From Eustoma russellianum (taxonomy: Eukaryota; Streptophyta; Magnoliopsida; Gentianales; Gentianaceae): 64,000 nt of DNA. The notes below the pieces were generated by a model. The model did not search any database, was not told the DNA's origin, and worked only from the letters and a program-made list of their open reading frames with translations. Positions 10,991 through 22,914 of this stretch are shown in pieces. The position numbers and the translations under genes are program-made. Location: NCBI GenBank assembly GCA_036186865.1, contig AP025051.1, forward strand, positions 19,587,915 to 19,651,914. The letters run 5' to 3'. Within the stretch, counting starts at the first letter, position 1, and each line of letters begins with the position of its first letter.

Positions 10991-13900
10991 ATGAAAATTA
11001 TGATATGGAATGTGAGAGGTATTTGTACCTCGGCTGACTGTGTTCTCTCTTTAGTTCGTCGCTATCATCTGCATATATTAGTTGTTATTGAACCTAAATC
11101 CAGGACATCATCATTGGATTCTTATCGCCTTAAATTTGGATTCTCTCAGGATAATATTTGGATTTTCTGGAGAGATGTATTACTTCAGTTGGAAGGGGAA
11201 CGTCCTGCGTTCAAAATCACTCCATGTGTTTTTGTTTGCTGCCTGCAGGTGACTCTTACTGGTTCATATTTATTTATGGCCTACATTCCGTTGCCTCCTG
11301 TCGACCACTCTGGGCAGATATTTCTGATATTCATACATCGATTGATCTGCCATGGCTTTTGGGGTTGATTTTAACACTTTTCTGTCCCTTGATGAACATA
11401 AAGGCCGCTCTACTCCTCCCTTTCGCAATTTACAGGATTTTAACGATTGCATTTCAAGTTTCTCTCTTCAATCTATTGATTATCAAGGGTCACCATTTAC
11501 TTGGAGTGATGGTCGAGGCTTAGGTAGAGTTTGGCGTTGATTAGATCACTTCCTTTGTTTTTTGCTTTCTTCGATTTATTTGCAGCAGTTTCTTATCAGC
11601 ATCTCAGTCGCACTACATCCGATCATTGTCCATTATATCTTGAGTGCTCTAATGGCAATTCTTTCACTTCGGCTGCCTTCAAATATTTGGATGTTTGGTC
11701 TACACATTCGGATTTTGATAAATTTGTTTCTCATCACTAGAAATCGTACGAGACAGTAGGGGGCATGTGGGGTTTCTATTCCAAGCTTCGCCAACTTAAG
11801 CGTCATTTACGACAATGGAACAGGGATGTGTCAGTAATATTTTTGATGCAGTTGCCAAGGCTGAAGCTGAAACAATCAGATGTGAAAGGGAATATGATAC
11901 TAGTCCGTCAGATGACACAGACGTCATATCATTGGAGTATGGCGGCCTTAGGTAGGCACAATCTTGGTCCCATTTATTTTGAAAGCAAACAGCGAATGTC
12001 AAGTGGATGAAAGAGGGACATACAAATACTCGTTTTTATCATCAAATAGTAAAAGACAGGCATCGCAGACAGACAATCCGTAGAATCGTCTGTGAAGATG
12101 GGGTGGAAAGAAACAGTATTCAGGACATTGAAAGGGAGGCTGTAAGATATTATCAAGCATTGTTTTCGGCTGGGTCCTCTTCATCTGCGGATTCTTTACT
12201 CCAATATATTCCATCTCTCTTATCGTCAGAAGATAATAGACATCTTCTCGCATTGCCAGATTTACAGGAAGTTCAACAGGCATTTTAGGATCTTAGTCCT
12301 ACCAGTGCAGCTGTTCCAGACAATTTTCCAGGTTCATTTTATAGGCGGTTCTGGCATTTAATAAAAATGGATGTCCATAAAGCAGTACAGGAGTTTTTCA
12401 TTGGCGTTCAGCCGCCTAGTCAGCTTGCTTTGTCGCTGATTACACTTATTCCTACGGTATCAAATCCACAAACATTCTCTGATTTTCGTCCTATTTGTCT
12501 AACTAATTTCTTGTCCAAAGTTATCACCCGACTGGTGGCGACGTGTCTGTCTATTTTGCTTCTGACATTAATGTCTCCAGAGTAGGCTGGATTCATGAAA
12601 GGTCGAGGCATAACAGAGCATATTCTGTTGGCCTAGAAAATGGTGCATATGTTGGATAAGCCAGTTTGAGGGGAAAATATCATCGTCAAATTGGATATGG
12701 CCAAATCTTTTGTTAGGGTGGATTGGTCCTATCTACGTCAGCTATTACTGAAAATGGGGTTTCATTCTAGGCTAGTGAGGATTCTTTTTAATAATTTATC
12801 TGCCACTAGATGCTCTATCCTCATTAATGGCAAGCCAGTGGACTTCCTTCCAGTTACGAGAGAGGTGAAACAAGGTGACCCTCTTTTGCCGCTTTTATTT
12901 ATTTTGGCTTCCGAAGGCTTTTCACAAGGTCTCAAATCTTTGATGATATCAGGGGAGATCAAAGGTTTTCTGGCGGACCGAGTTCCGCAGGTATCACATT
13001 TGGGTTTTTCTGATGACTTGGTAATATTCTTAAAGGGATTTATCCCCAACCTGAGACGGTTTGGACGATTCTTGGATGACTATCAGTCTGCCTCCGGTAA
13101 GCTCGTTAATTTCCATAAGAGTCAACTGGTGGTTGGCAAGGGAATGACAGGCTCACGGGCGCAAGAGAGCTAGGCATGCGATTAGCGGCTTTTCCAATTA
13201 AGTATCTTAGGTCATATTTATATAAAGGTATTAATAGAGCTGCATATTGCACTTCTTTATTGACGCACTTTGATTCAAAGCTCAACTCCTGGTCGTCTAA
13301 GTTACTTTCATCAGCTGGTCGACTGGTCTTGATAAGACATGTGCTTGCTACCATGCCATTACATATAATTGCTAGCTCGCGGTTACCCAAAAGTGTAGTC
13401 AATGCTTTGAATAGGAAAATGTCGACGTTTTTTTGGAATGACCGTCATCATTGACAGTCTTGGGCAATTTTTTGTCGGCCCACAGAGAACGACGGCTTAG
13501 GTATTTGAAACATTGATATGGTGTAGCGGGTCTATGATGGTCTTTTATGGTGGAAATACCACCAATCAGATACATTGTGGGCAAACTTCAGTCACGCAAA
13601 ATACGGACAAAGAAACAGGTTCTATGCAAACATCTATGATTCATCAATTTGGAAGCGAATTTGTAGCATCCATTCTTATATGCAGCCAAGAGTTGAGCAA
13701 TCATCGGACGGCCTTAATTGGGTGAAGGATCCGAGAGGGCAATATACAATCAAATCAGCATATTCACAGCTTTATTTAGACTCAGTATTGTTTGATTGTG
13801 CTAAATATATTTGGTGGCCTAGCTCTCCCTCGGGGGCTCGTCTTTTTCTATGGAAGCTTTGGTGGCGCTCATTACCTCTCCCGGATAATCTTTGTGCCTG

Positions 13901-14587
13901 GCAGACTATATATCCCTCTCAGTGTGCCTTCTGTCGCAAGAAATCAGATAGGCGAGATCATGTTTTTATCAACTGCCCAGAGATAAAACCGCTATGGTAC
14001 AAAATCTCCATTCTGTTAACTGGCCCCTTGCCCAGGCAGTCGACCATTGGTACTTATTTGCTTCGTTGGTGGCGCACCTCTTCTTCTACCTCCATGCTTG
14101 GTAATTTACGTGCAATAGCTTCTTCATTGGTCGTCTGGGTCATTTGGAAAGAATATGCAGCAATTCGATTTTAGGACAGTAGCTTCTCTTATAGACATTT
14201 ATTTGAAAGAGTGCGAGATCATATATACACTTGGTGTGCTTCGACGCAGGGTCGCAAATTTTCACAACCTCTCTCGCAATTAATTGCTCTTTCTTTTTCG
14301 CCGCCGCTACGAGTTTGTCACCATTGGCTAGTTCGATGGGAATTACCACCCTCAGTTAAGATGAAATTGAATGTTGATGCCTCAGTCGGGCGTCATGCGA
14401 CGATAGCTGGCGCAATATTACGCAATGCCCGTGGGGAATTTATTTCAGCTATTTGCGTTGCTTTGCTGTTTGTTTCGCCACTACGTGCTGAATTAATGGC
14501 GATATTGTATGCCCTAATTTTCTATGCCCAAAATCATGACGGTCTCATTGTGGAGGCTGACTACTGTATACTATTTTGCATGCTATC
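10991..14587 (+). pseudogene. LINE ORF2: endonuclease, reverse transcriptase, RNase H start (L-b)
   Basis: The start ATG at 10991 opens the APE-type endonuclease (KIMIWNVRGI, then PFTWSDGRG and SDH near 11610-11625). The reverse transcriptase follows: LDMAKSF (motif A, about 12690), the motif B region KQGDPL, and FSDD (13006-13020, the active site). The thumb-end PLHIIASSRLPK, a zinc-binding CAFCRKKSDRRDHVFINC, and RNase H (KLNVDASVG; RAELMAILYAL) come next, up to the N-b insertion. Stops visible in otherwise conserved context include TAG at about 12286, TAG at 12583 and TGA at 12668. Motif A has Val where the family usually has a second Asp (KAFD). Not functional. Confidence 0.88.
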
Positions 14588-17358
14588 TGATGAGGGAACA
14601 AGAAGGGACCTTCCTTTAACTCCTTACACAGCTGGAAAAAGAATGGGTGCAGCACAACCTTGCTAAGAAGACCTTGCAACAAACCAGTTCCGTTTTGCTT
14701 GTGTGATGAACAATGGCTAACAAATGGCTTCAACTCATCTAGGCAAGCCTCAACCCTCCCAAATGATATTCACCCCAAGTATATAAGCCTACAAACAAGG
14801 TTGTTCAAGCCTTGAAGGGATTCAAAAGCCTTGAATCAAAGGTTAAAGAAGAAGAACAAAAAATATTCTTTCAAGCAGCTCTCGGCTGATGTTATAAACT
14901 GAAATTGAAGTCTACGTGTTTACAAAGAGTTCAGAGGTATATGCAGGCTAAGATTAACTTAAACTATAATATATCAACCTAAATGTTAACCAATGAAAAA
15001 CAAAGCTTAAATGTGAAGTAAAACTATTTTTACAAAGAAAGACAAGAAAACAGCTTCTCTAGCAGATTGTGCAGCCGATCATGACAAGCTTTGAGACTTG
15101 TTTTGATTACTTCCTTCTGATTGGACCACCTCAAAAAGATAGCTTGATATGTCTTCTAATGAACCACGTTGGTGTCCTGAGGTCTAAGAACTTGTGAGGT
15201 CGTTTTTTAGGCTGATCTTTGCAAGTGGTGCTGACTGGACAGTTTACTTTCAAGCAGGTGATGCACCTGTTTGCTTGGGCTTGGGACCACTCCAACCAAC
15301 CTAGAAGCTTACTATACATCTGGAACAATGGGTTGATGCAGCTGGTTGGTGCAATAGTCGTCAAATGGTTTGAATTCCATGTTGGTGAAATGATGAGCCA
15401 AACGAAGGCTAGAAAACGTTGCCAAGGACTTTGTCTCCTATTCCAAACTGATTTGAACACAAGCTATGACAAAGAACATCTCAAAGATACCCCTTGAACT
15501 TTAACCATTGTTCTTGGCTCAATTTATGCCAACACCTCTCCCTCTTTGGCACTCCAACACATCTAAAACCTCAATGAGACCCTAAGATGCTGTAAACCAA
15601 AAGATGAAGCAATTACTAACAAGTTCTAGGCTAGGAACTTGAAAGAAAACCGTTAGTGGTTTCAAACTTCAACTAAGAAATAGTTGTGAACTCCTTGAAG
15701 GAAATTTGATTGAAATATGTTTGATAATGGTTGTTAATTACATTCAGGTTCTAAACCTTCTTATAGCACACGAAAATGAAGGAAAGTACAAGCTTTAATG
15801 TACAAGGTACAAGAATACAATGAGATGCTTGCTTTTGACAACTTGTTGGAGTAACTTTCGGTTGAAAGAGGCTGGTTGTTTCTCCTTTCTTCTTTGCTTG
15901 TCTTCAGCCATAATTTTGATTGGTTTAAACATTGAGCAGCTTGTTTGGTTCTTAGCCTTGATTGGTTGTGAGTTGTGGCTTTGATTTTTCAAAGGAATTT
16001 AACCAAAACATACGTTCTCCTCCTTGCAAGTTTCAGCCAAGGTTTTGATTGGTTGATGTAGTGTGCTGCTTGGTTGAACTTGGTTTTGATTGGTTCCAAA
16101 TTTGGTGTTGAATATTCAAACATGTTTTGCCATGAACCAGCCGAAATCTTCATGCTTGTGATTGGATCCTTGGTTGAGCAGCTTGTTGAACTTTCTTTAG
16201 TTGTTTATGATTGGTTCAAGCATTTAGAAGACTCCTTTCTATTGGTTGAAGGTTTGAGCTGGTTGTTTCTTCCTTGTTTGCGTGAGAAACAATCAGATTT
16301 TTGACATGGGTGCTTGTCACCTCCTTGCTTGTAAGCTACTTGTTTATCACCTCCTTGCTTGAACAAAAATTCAGATTCTAATTTGCATCTTCAAGCTTTG
16401 TTTGAACAATGACATCATCCGATCATATGGGACATGGATCAATCGGTGTTCATGCTTCTTCAATGTAAAGCTCTCTTTGACCTATCTTCAAAGACACCAA
16501 GCAACAAACACAAGATACACAACATATATGACATGTCCTAAGGGTTAGTTAAGACTATAAGACATAAGAAGTAGCACTAGTGTGTGCGGAGTTAACAGTG
16601 ATATGCCATGTCTTACAGAACTAACATGTGACAATAAATGACACATGAAAATATGTTGCGTTGACCCCATCGTGGGCTCATCATGAAAATACACATCTGG
16701 TTCAGCAGTCTGCTCGGGAAAATGGTGCAAACTGTTTTGATCTTTTGGAAGCTCTTCCACTCCGATTCATCAAAAATGTATCACATGAAAGTTTTAGATC
16801 TTAACAAGATCTTGAATTTAGCCGCTTGTATCATCTAATTTGGATCTGTGATGATGGAGATATGACTCGTTGAAGTTGACCTGCTTACGGATGGGTACTC
16901 TTTGAAAGCTGCTGAGTTTTTTTTGGGGAAGTTCTTTGAGCTTGTTACAGACCTCTTATGGGGAAATGATACATTAGAGAGTTGTAGATAAACTCCTTAG
17001 CTTTCACCTCCAACTTGAATCAGGTCAATTGGACTTGTGGTTGGAGAGATATGGCAAAAATACCAATAGGGTGTCCTGCTACCTGCTTGACTGTTTGGAA
17101 TCAGCTTCGTGTTTGAACTTTGTATCCGTTTAATTCTTGCTTCCTTGAGCCTAAATGAGTTCAAAAACACACAAAACAGCATATGCAACATGTACAACAT
17201 GTCCTAGGGTTTGTTAGACTATAAGAGACATTAACTTGCAGTTATGAATGGTCGGGTGACCCTTAAACGTTCATACAAGTGTGACATGTCTTAGAGAACT
17301 AACAAGTGAAATGTCTGACATGCTTGACATGTGGTCGATGCCTCATGGGAGTGAATCA
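14588..17358 (-). repeat. 3' LTR of N-b, interrupted by N-c
   Basis: It begins TGATGAGGGAAC and ends GGGAGTGAATCA on the plus strand. Without N-c and its duplication it is about 1473 bp, matching 21188-22668. The left target duplication CTATC is at 14583-14587. Confidence 0.9.
15391..16683 (-). repeat. N-c: solo LTR of family N
   Basis: A 1293-bp LTR (TGATGAGCC...GGGCTCATCA) flanked by TGAAA duplications (15386-15390, 16684-16688), with no internal region or partner LTR. The empty site is visible in the other N-b LTR near 21980 (GGTGAAAATACAC). The sequence fits the N-a/N-d LTR type but lacks the pol-tail remnant. Confidence 0.92.
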
Positions 17359-17372
17359 TTCCCTTCCCCTTC
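17359..17372 (-). other. Polypurine tract of N-b
   Basis: The minus strand reads as an A/G run (GAAGGGGAAGGGAA) directly against the 3' LTR, where plus-strand DNA synthesis would start. Just upstream the minus strand encodes RFEDES in the frame entering the tract, a relic of a gypsy pol end. Confidence 0.85.
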
Positions 17373-17525
17373 GAAAATGATTCGTCCTCGAATCTAAGCA
17401 ATAATAGGGGATAGGATACAAGGATGTACACATATGTTCAACTCCACCTGAATTAAATTTGAACATTATAAAACAGTAGGGTGAAGATGATATACATTGG
17501 TGCATCCTTATCTTTTCCGAGGAAA

Positions 17526-18830
17526 TTATAAGGTGTGTACACGTTTCCTAAAGTGTTTAGGATGTACCAAAAGTAAGATAGCAAAAAGTTTGCACCAGGA
17601 ACATCCTAATAAGTAAAGCAACATCCAAATGATATATCGCAACATGTTTATATAATATGTATAGTTGAAACGTATATGTGCAATATTTAGATCAGATGTA
17701 ATGAACGAGGTAGCAACATGAATATATTCAACTAGATTAAGGCTAGGTGATGTTTCAACAGTGCCTTCATCTAAGGTGAATAGGTCAAGCAATTCATCAA
17801 CTAGATCACCCAAGGTTTTATGTTCATGTGTAGCTGAATTCTTTTCAAAGAAAACATTATCAAGTTCTACATCAAGTAGACTATCTAATTCAGCTAGCAA
17901 ATCATCATATGGATCTAGTTTCTCAATGTCATTCTCATTAGGCACAATTACATCAATGTCATCAATAATTCGTTCAGGATGTATGTTATTTTCTAACCCA
18001 AAAATAAGCATCTCAGAAGTATGCGAATCATGCACAGGGATTCCATTTATATGCATGTCAAAGTTCAAAACATTTTTAGACAAAGTGTTATCATGTTCAA
18101 TATCAACTGTAGGCATGTTGTTAACACTTTGTAAACCACCAATTTCTATCTCAAGTGAAGTATTTCTTATCAATTCAGATACGTCATATGGTTGAACATG
18201 CAAATCATGTAAAGGAATTTCAGTTTCATGCATGTCAGGGTTCAATATAAGTTCACACAAACCATTACTTTCAAACACGTTGGGTTGCAAAACTTTTGTT
18301 GTTTTAGAATCCTTTTTCATTGTATGCAACAAATCATTAAGTCTAAGCATTTCCTTTTCAAATGCATTCATGTTCACAATCAAATTGCTTAACTTATCCG
18401 AATCAGTTTGATTGTTTGGTTTGTCAATTTGCAAATCACATGAGTTCTGCTCATGCCCATAGTTTTGATTAAAATGCCGAATGATCAGGTTCGATTGAAT
18501 AAGTTTTGCCTTTTCAAACATGTCATGAAGGGATGAAAATGTCTCCTGCAACAAGCAATCAGCAATCCCTTTATCTAATCCGGCAAAGAACCTAATCATC
18601 CTTAGTTCCTCATGCTCATTAACATTAGCATAATACAAATCATTGAGCATTTCATTATAATATGTTGTAACATCTTTACTGTACTGAGGAACAGTTTGAT
18701 ACCTTGGAATTTTACACTCCCAATATCTCACCCAAAGACCATTCGTATGTCCAAAAGAGTCCATACGTAGGTTGAGTTCATCAAAGTCATTTCTATGACA
18801 TTCAACTCCCCAAATGGTTCTAAGCTTCAT
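17526..18830 (-). CDS. Gag-like protein with hydrophobic C-terminal segment (N-b)
   Basis: An uninterrupted 434-codon ORF from ATG 18830, the only substantial ORF in the element. Residues about 30-125 match the C-terminal half of the Ty3/gypsy Gag core; KDVTTYYNEML and MIRFFAGLDKGIADC correspond to KSVDEYYKEL and ARFLHGLNREIAQ in G1 Gag. A long acidic linker with repeated DMH and HDLH-like motifs follows. Near residues 392-417 is a hydrophobic stretch (NMLRYIIWMLLYLLGC) followed by HPKHFRKRVHTL at the C-terminus. There is no CCHC knuckle, protease or other enzyme. The same blocks, including the hydrophobic end, recur in frameshifted form in N-d. A Gag-like role in particles is inference; membrane anchoring by the C-terminus is a hypothesis. 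Confidence 0.8.
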   Translation of the reverse strand: MKLRTIWGVECHRNDFDELNLRMDSFGHTNGLWVRYWECKIPRYQTVPQYSKDVTTYYNEMLNDLYYANVNEHEELRMIRFFAGLDKGIADCLLQETFSSLHDMFEKAKLIQSNLIIRHFNQNYGHEQNSCDLQIDKPNNQTDSDKLSNLIVNMNAFEKEMLRLNDLLHTMKKDSKTTKVLQPNVFESNGLCELILNPDMHETEIPLHDLHVQPYDVSELIRNTSLEIEIGGLQSVNNMPTVDIEHDNTLSKNVLNFDMHINGIPVHDSHTSEMLIFGLENNIHPERIIDDIDVIVPNENDIEKLDPYDDLLAELDSLLDVELDNVFFEKNSATHEHKTLGDLVDELLDLFTLDEGTVETSPSLNLVEYIHVATSFITSDLNIAHIRFNYTYYINMLRYIIWMLLYLLGCSWCKLFAILLLVHPKHFRKRVHTL

Positions 18831-21173
18831 GTTTAATCAAAACAATCAACCAAAGAAGTAAAAAAAAACTGTGAGGTAACCAAGTTAGATCACAAGCAAG
18901 TGAAAATCAAATTATAACTTCAACAAAACGTGAATTTCTACTTTAAGCTGACAATTGAATAAACAACAATCTTGGACTATCTAAGCTTCAAAGAAGGATA
19001 GAAGTCAAGTGATGTTTCAGGCTGAATCAAGAAAGCTAAGGGTTTGTTCAAGACAATCCTTTAACTTACTTTAAACTTTTATGCAAATTCAATTGTAAAT
19101 AAAGTGAAAGCTAAGTACACACACACAAGTGCTCAGTAGGGTTTGGTCTTGAAACTTTTTCAACAAAGATCAACACTTTGGGTGATGGTACTTTTTTTGC
19201 ACAAATTTCGTTTCTAAGTTCCTCTTTTTGTGAATTTGGAACTTTTCTACTATAAGGTTATTCCTCTCCTCTTGTGCAATCTCTCATGCGTCTTGCCTCT
19301 TACTTTTGTGACGTAAGTTGGCTTTTCTCTCAGTTTCTTTCTCAAACAAGCTCTATTTTCTTTCTTTGTGCTTTTTGGCTTGTTTGTTTGTGAGACTACT
19401 GCTCACAGCCTTTATGAGACATTGCTCACGGCTTTGGGTTTTCTTGCACAAGTTTTGGTTGTTCTTTTGTGAAAAAGTTCCCTTTACAACACGACTGAAC
19501 GCTAATGAAGTGACAAGTATTTCACAATTTTAACAACCAAATATGAATGAAAGTCCAATGCAAGTTTGAAGAAGTGTAAAGACAACAAGATGATAAACGC
19601 GGTTGGCAATATAACAATGTGGGGCTGAAATTTAGACAACTTGATCCTAAGTAAGAACTTAAGTCCAACAATGTCTTTAATCAATTGAAACAACCCAAAG
19701 TAAATATAAACGCAGAGCCAACGTTAAAACTTGATGTTAATTCTTGTTTTCTTTCAAGTTTACTTCACTTTTTACAGTTTTAAAGTCAATAAACGTTTGA
19801 TTAAAAATTCAGTCAACCTTGGAGCATTTATCTTTGTTTAATGACTTAAAGTGAGTTTGAGATGGCTTTGTTAATTTGCACGTGGATAAAACTGTCTCAT
19901 CTTGAAAATGGTGAAAATTGGTATAACTCACGCCTTAATTCTGTTTAACAAGAAATCAGCTTGGTTTTGTTGCATTTGAATCAAAACACTTGCAAAAATT
20001 TGACTAAGGTACGGCTTGTGAAAAATAGTTTGGTACAAGTTAACCAAGTCACGGCTTTTTCTGATTTCAAGTATAAACCAACTGATTTTTTTTAACTTTG
20101 TTTTTAGTGCTATAACCTATAACAACATCAATATAAGACAAACAGATTTGTATATTAAGTGATGTTGGTTGTAGGCAAAAATGAATTAGAACAACTAAGT
20201 GATACACGGATTTAAACAAAATCAATCACACACAAAAAATTAATAGACCGTTTTTGTATTTTCTGATGTGAAAGAAAATCACATGCTAAACAACATCATC
20301 ATAACATATTCATATACCTGTTTGAACATAAATATGATCACAAAACAAAGAAAAGCTAAACAGAAATAAACTAGAACAATATTTAAGGAGTACACAACTA
20401 GAAACAGATTTTACCCTGGTCCTTTTCTTGCTCTTTTCTTATGTCAAACTAAAACTAAACTTCAAAAAATCTCTAACACATAATAGTTCAATATGTTAAT
20501 GATGTTCATACGAAGTTTGAGTAGAAATTGATAAGAAAACTCAGAGAAATCAGGTTGCACATTAGGTGTACTCGGCTAGACACAAAACAGAACACACGTG
20601 TATTTCTTGGTCTTTTGCTTAAACTAAACAACATCAAACCTTCAAACCAAATTTACCACAAAATATTCAAATGTCCAGTAGTCGATTGTTTATGCTATGA
20701 GGTGTTGGGAAAAATTAAAAAAAACGAATTAAAACTTGCGGATGAAACCAGTGCTGAAAACAGACTTATACACCTATGAAGTTTCTTGTCTATTCTGGTT
20801 TCAAATGGCAACAAAACACCACACAAATTCTCAAAACATTTCCTAACATCTTGAATTATGGTTTTGAACAAGATTTAGGTGCTGGAGCATATAAAAAAAC
20901 GTGATACACAGAAGACAAACAGAAAAATTCTGGAAACAGAACACTTAAACAACTATCCAACTGTTTTTGTTTTCTGATTTTTAACCAAGCAACAAACGGT
21001 AAACCCACCCTAACACAACATTTCTAACACCTTAATGGTCTGTTTGAACCAATTTTAGGTGCTGAGTGTTAAAAAACGTACAGAAACAATACACATAAAC
21101 AGAATGCAAAACAGAAACTGAAACACAAATCAGTTTACAAAACAAAAAAGATTGGAGTTAAAGTGTACCTTAA
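18831..21173 (-). other. Leader of N-b with ~178-bp tandem repeats
   Basis: Untranslated region between primer site and ORF. From about 20120 to 21130 it is built of five or six diverged units spaced about 172-185 bp; TTTAGGTGCTG plus AAAAAACGT recurs at about 20875 and 21055, and TTTTCTTGC/TTTTCTGAT-type blocks recur at about 20255, 20427, 20605, 20790 and 20967. No gene is supported. Confidence 0.7.
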
Positions 21174-21185
21174 GCTCTGATACCA
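21174..21185 (-). other. Primer-binding site (N-b)
   Basis: Minus strand TGGTATCAGAGC, initiator-Met type, 2 nt from the LTR edge. Confidence 0.93.
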
Positions 21186-21187
21186 AT

Positions 21188-22668
21188 TGATGAGGGAACA
21201 AGAAGGGACCTTCCTTTAACTCCTTACACAGCTGGAAAAAGAATGGGTGCAGCCAACCTTGCTAAGAAGACCTTGCAACAAACCAGTTCTGTTTTGCTTG
21301 TGTGATGAACAATGGCTAACAAATGGCTTCAACTCATCTAGGCAAGCCTCAACCCTCCCAAATGATATTCACCCCAAGTATATAAGCCTACAAACAAGGT
21401 TGTTCAAGCCTTGAAGGGATTCAAAAGCCTTGAATCAAAGGTTAAAGAAGAAGAACAAAAAATATTCTTTCAAGCAGCTCTCGGCTGATGTTATAAACTG
21501 AAATTGAAGTCTACGTGTTTACAAAGAGTTCAGGGGTATATGCAGGCTAAGATTAACTTAAACTATAATATATCAACCTATATGTTAACCAATGAAAAAC
21601 AAAGCTTAAATGTGAAGTAAAACTATTTTTACAAAGAAAGACAAGAAAACAGCTTCTCTAGCAGATTGTGCAGCCGATCATGACAAGCTTTGAGACTTGT
21701 TTTGATTACTTCCTTCTGATTGGACCACCTCAAAAAGATAGCTTGATATGTCTTCTAATGAACCACGTTGGTGTCCTGAGGTCTAAGAACTTGTGAGGTC
21801 GTTTTTTAGGCTGATCTTTGCAAGTGGTGCTGACTGGACAGTTTACTTTCAAGCAGGTGATGCACCTGTTTGCTTGGGCTTGGGACCACTCCAACCAACC
21901 TAGCAGCTTACTATACATCTGGAACAATGGGTTGATGCAGCTGGTTGGTGCAAAAGTCGTCAAATAGTTTAAATTCCATGTTGGTGAAAATACACATCTG
22001 GTTCAGCAGTCTGCTCGGGAAAATGGTGCAAACTGTTTTGATCTTTTGGAAGCTCTTCTACTCCGATTCATCAAAAATGTATCGTATGAAAGTTTTAGAT
22101 CTTAAAAAGATCTTGAATTTAGCCGCTTGTATCATCTAATTTGGAGCTGTGATGATGGAGATATGACTTGTTGAAGTTGACCTGCTTACGGATGGGTACC
22201 TTTGAAAGCTGCTGACTCAGCAGTTTGCTTATTTTGGGGACGTTCTTTGAGCTTGTTACAGACATCTTATGGGGAATGATACATTAGAGAGTTGTAGATA
22301 AACTCCTTAGCTTTCACCTCCAACTTGAATCAGGTCAATTGGACTTGTGGTTGGAGAGATATGGCAAAAATACCAATAGGGTGTCCTGCTGCCTGCTTGA
22401 CTATTTGGAATCAGCTTCGTGTTTGAACTTTGTATCCGTTTAATTCTTGCTTCCTTGAGCCTAAATGAGTTCAAAAACACACAAAACAGCATATGCAACA
22501 TGTACAACATGTCCTAGGGTTTGTTAGACTATAAGAGACATTAACTTGCAGCTATGAATGGTCGGGTGACCCTTAAACGTTCATACAAGTGTGACATGTC
22601 TTAGAGAACTAACAAGTGAAATGTTTGACATGCTTGACATGTGGTCGATGCCTTATGGGAGTGCATCA
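21188..22668 (-). repeat. 5' LTR of N-b (1481 bp)
   Basis: TGATGAGGG...GTGCATCA, uninterrupted. It pairs with 14588-17358 and preserves the pre-insertion site of N-c. The right target duplication CTATC is at 22669-22673. Confidence 0.92.
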
Positions 22669-22673
22669 CTATC

Positions 22674-22914
22674 TAATCCTTCACGATATACAGGGTCCTT
22701 ACTGGCGGATCTATGTTGCACGTTGCCTATGTTATATCACAATGCTTCCACACTATGTTATAGGCCGAGAGAGGCTAACATGGCGGCACATACATTAGCA
22801 CGCTATGGTCTGCATGCGCCAGGTGTCATAATATATCCTTCCCTTACTGCTTTACCATGTGACGTGTGTGGCTTAATTGCGCTAGATGCATTGCTTCCAA
22901 ATCTACGGGTGTGA
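22674..22914 (+). pseudogene. LINE ORF2 3' end: RNase H C-terminus (L-b)
   Basis: Continuation of L-b ORF2 after the N-b insertion. It encodes the last part of the RNase H domain, with the characteristic RPREANMAAHTLARYGL segment, and a stop at 22912-22914. The frame joins the left half across one copy of CTATC. Confidence 0.85.

Larger units (their letters stand above)
14588..22668 (-). mobile_element. N-b: non-autonomous LTR retrotransposon with intact ORF
   Basis: Complete element flanked by CTATC target duplications. It has two LTRs (the left one interrupted by N-c), a polypurine tract, a 434-codon ORF, a long leader and an initiator-Met primer site. There is no protease, reverse transcriptase or integrase, so it needs another element for mobility. 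By eye the LTRs differ at about 20-25 of 1470 positions, a fairly young insertion. Its LTR is diverged from the N-a/N-d type while the ORF and leader are clearly related, so it is a subfamily. Confidence 0.9.

Noticed and set aside
17761..18195. Plus-strand 144-codon frame opposite the N-b ORF
   Set aside because: Low-complexity Ser-rich shadow of the acidic minus-strand linker.
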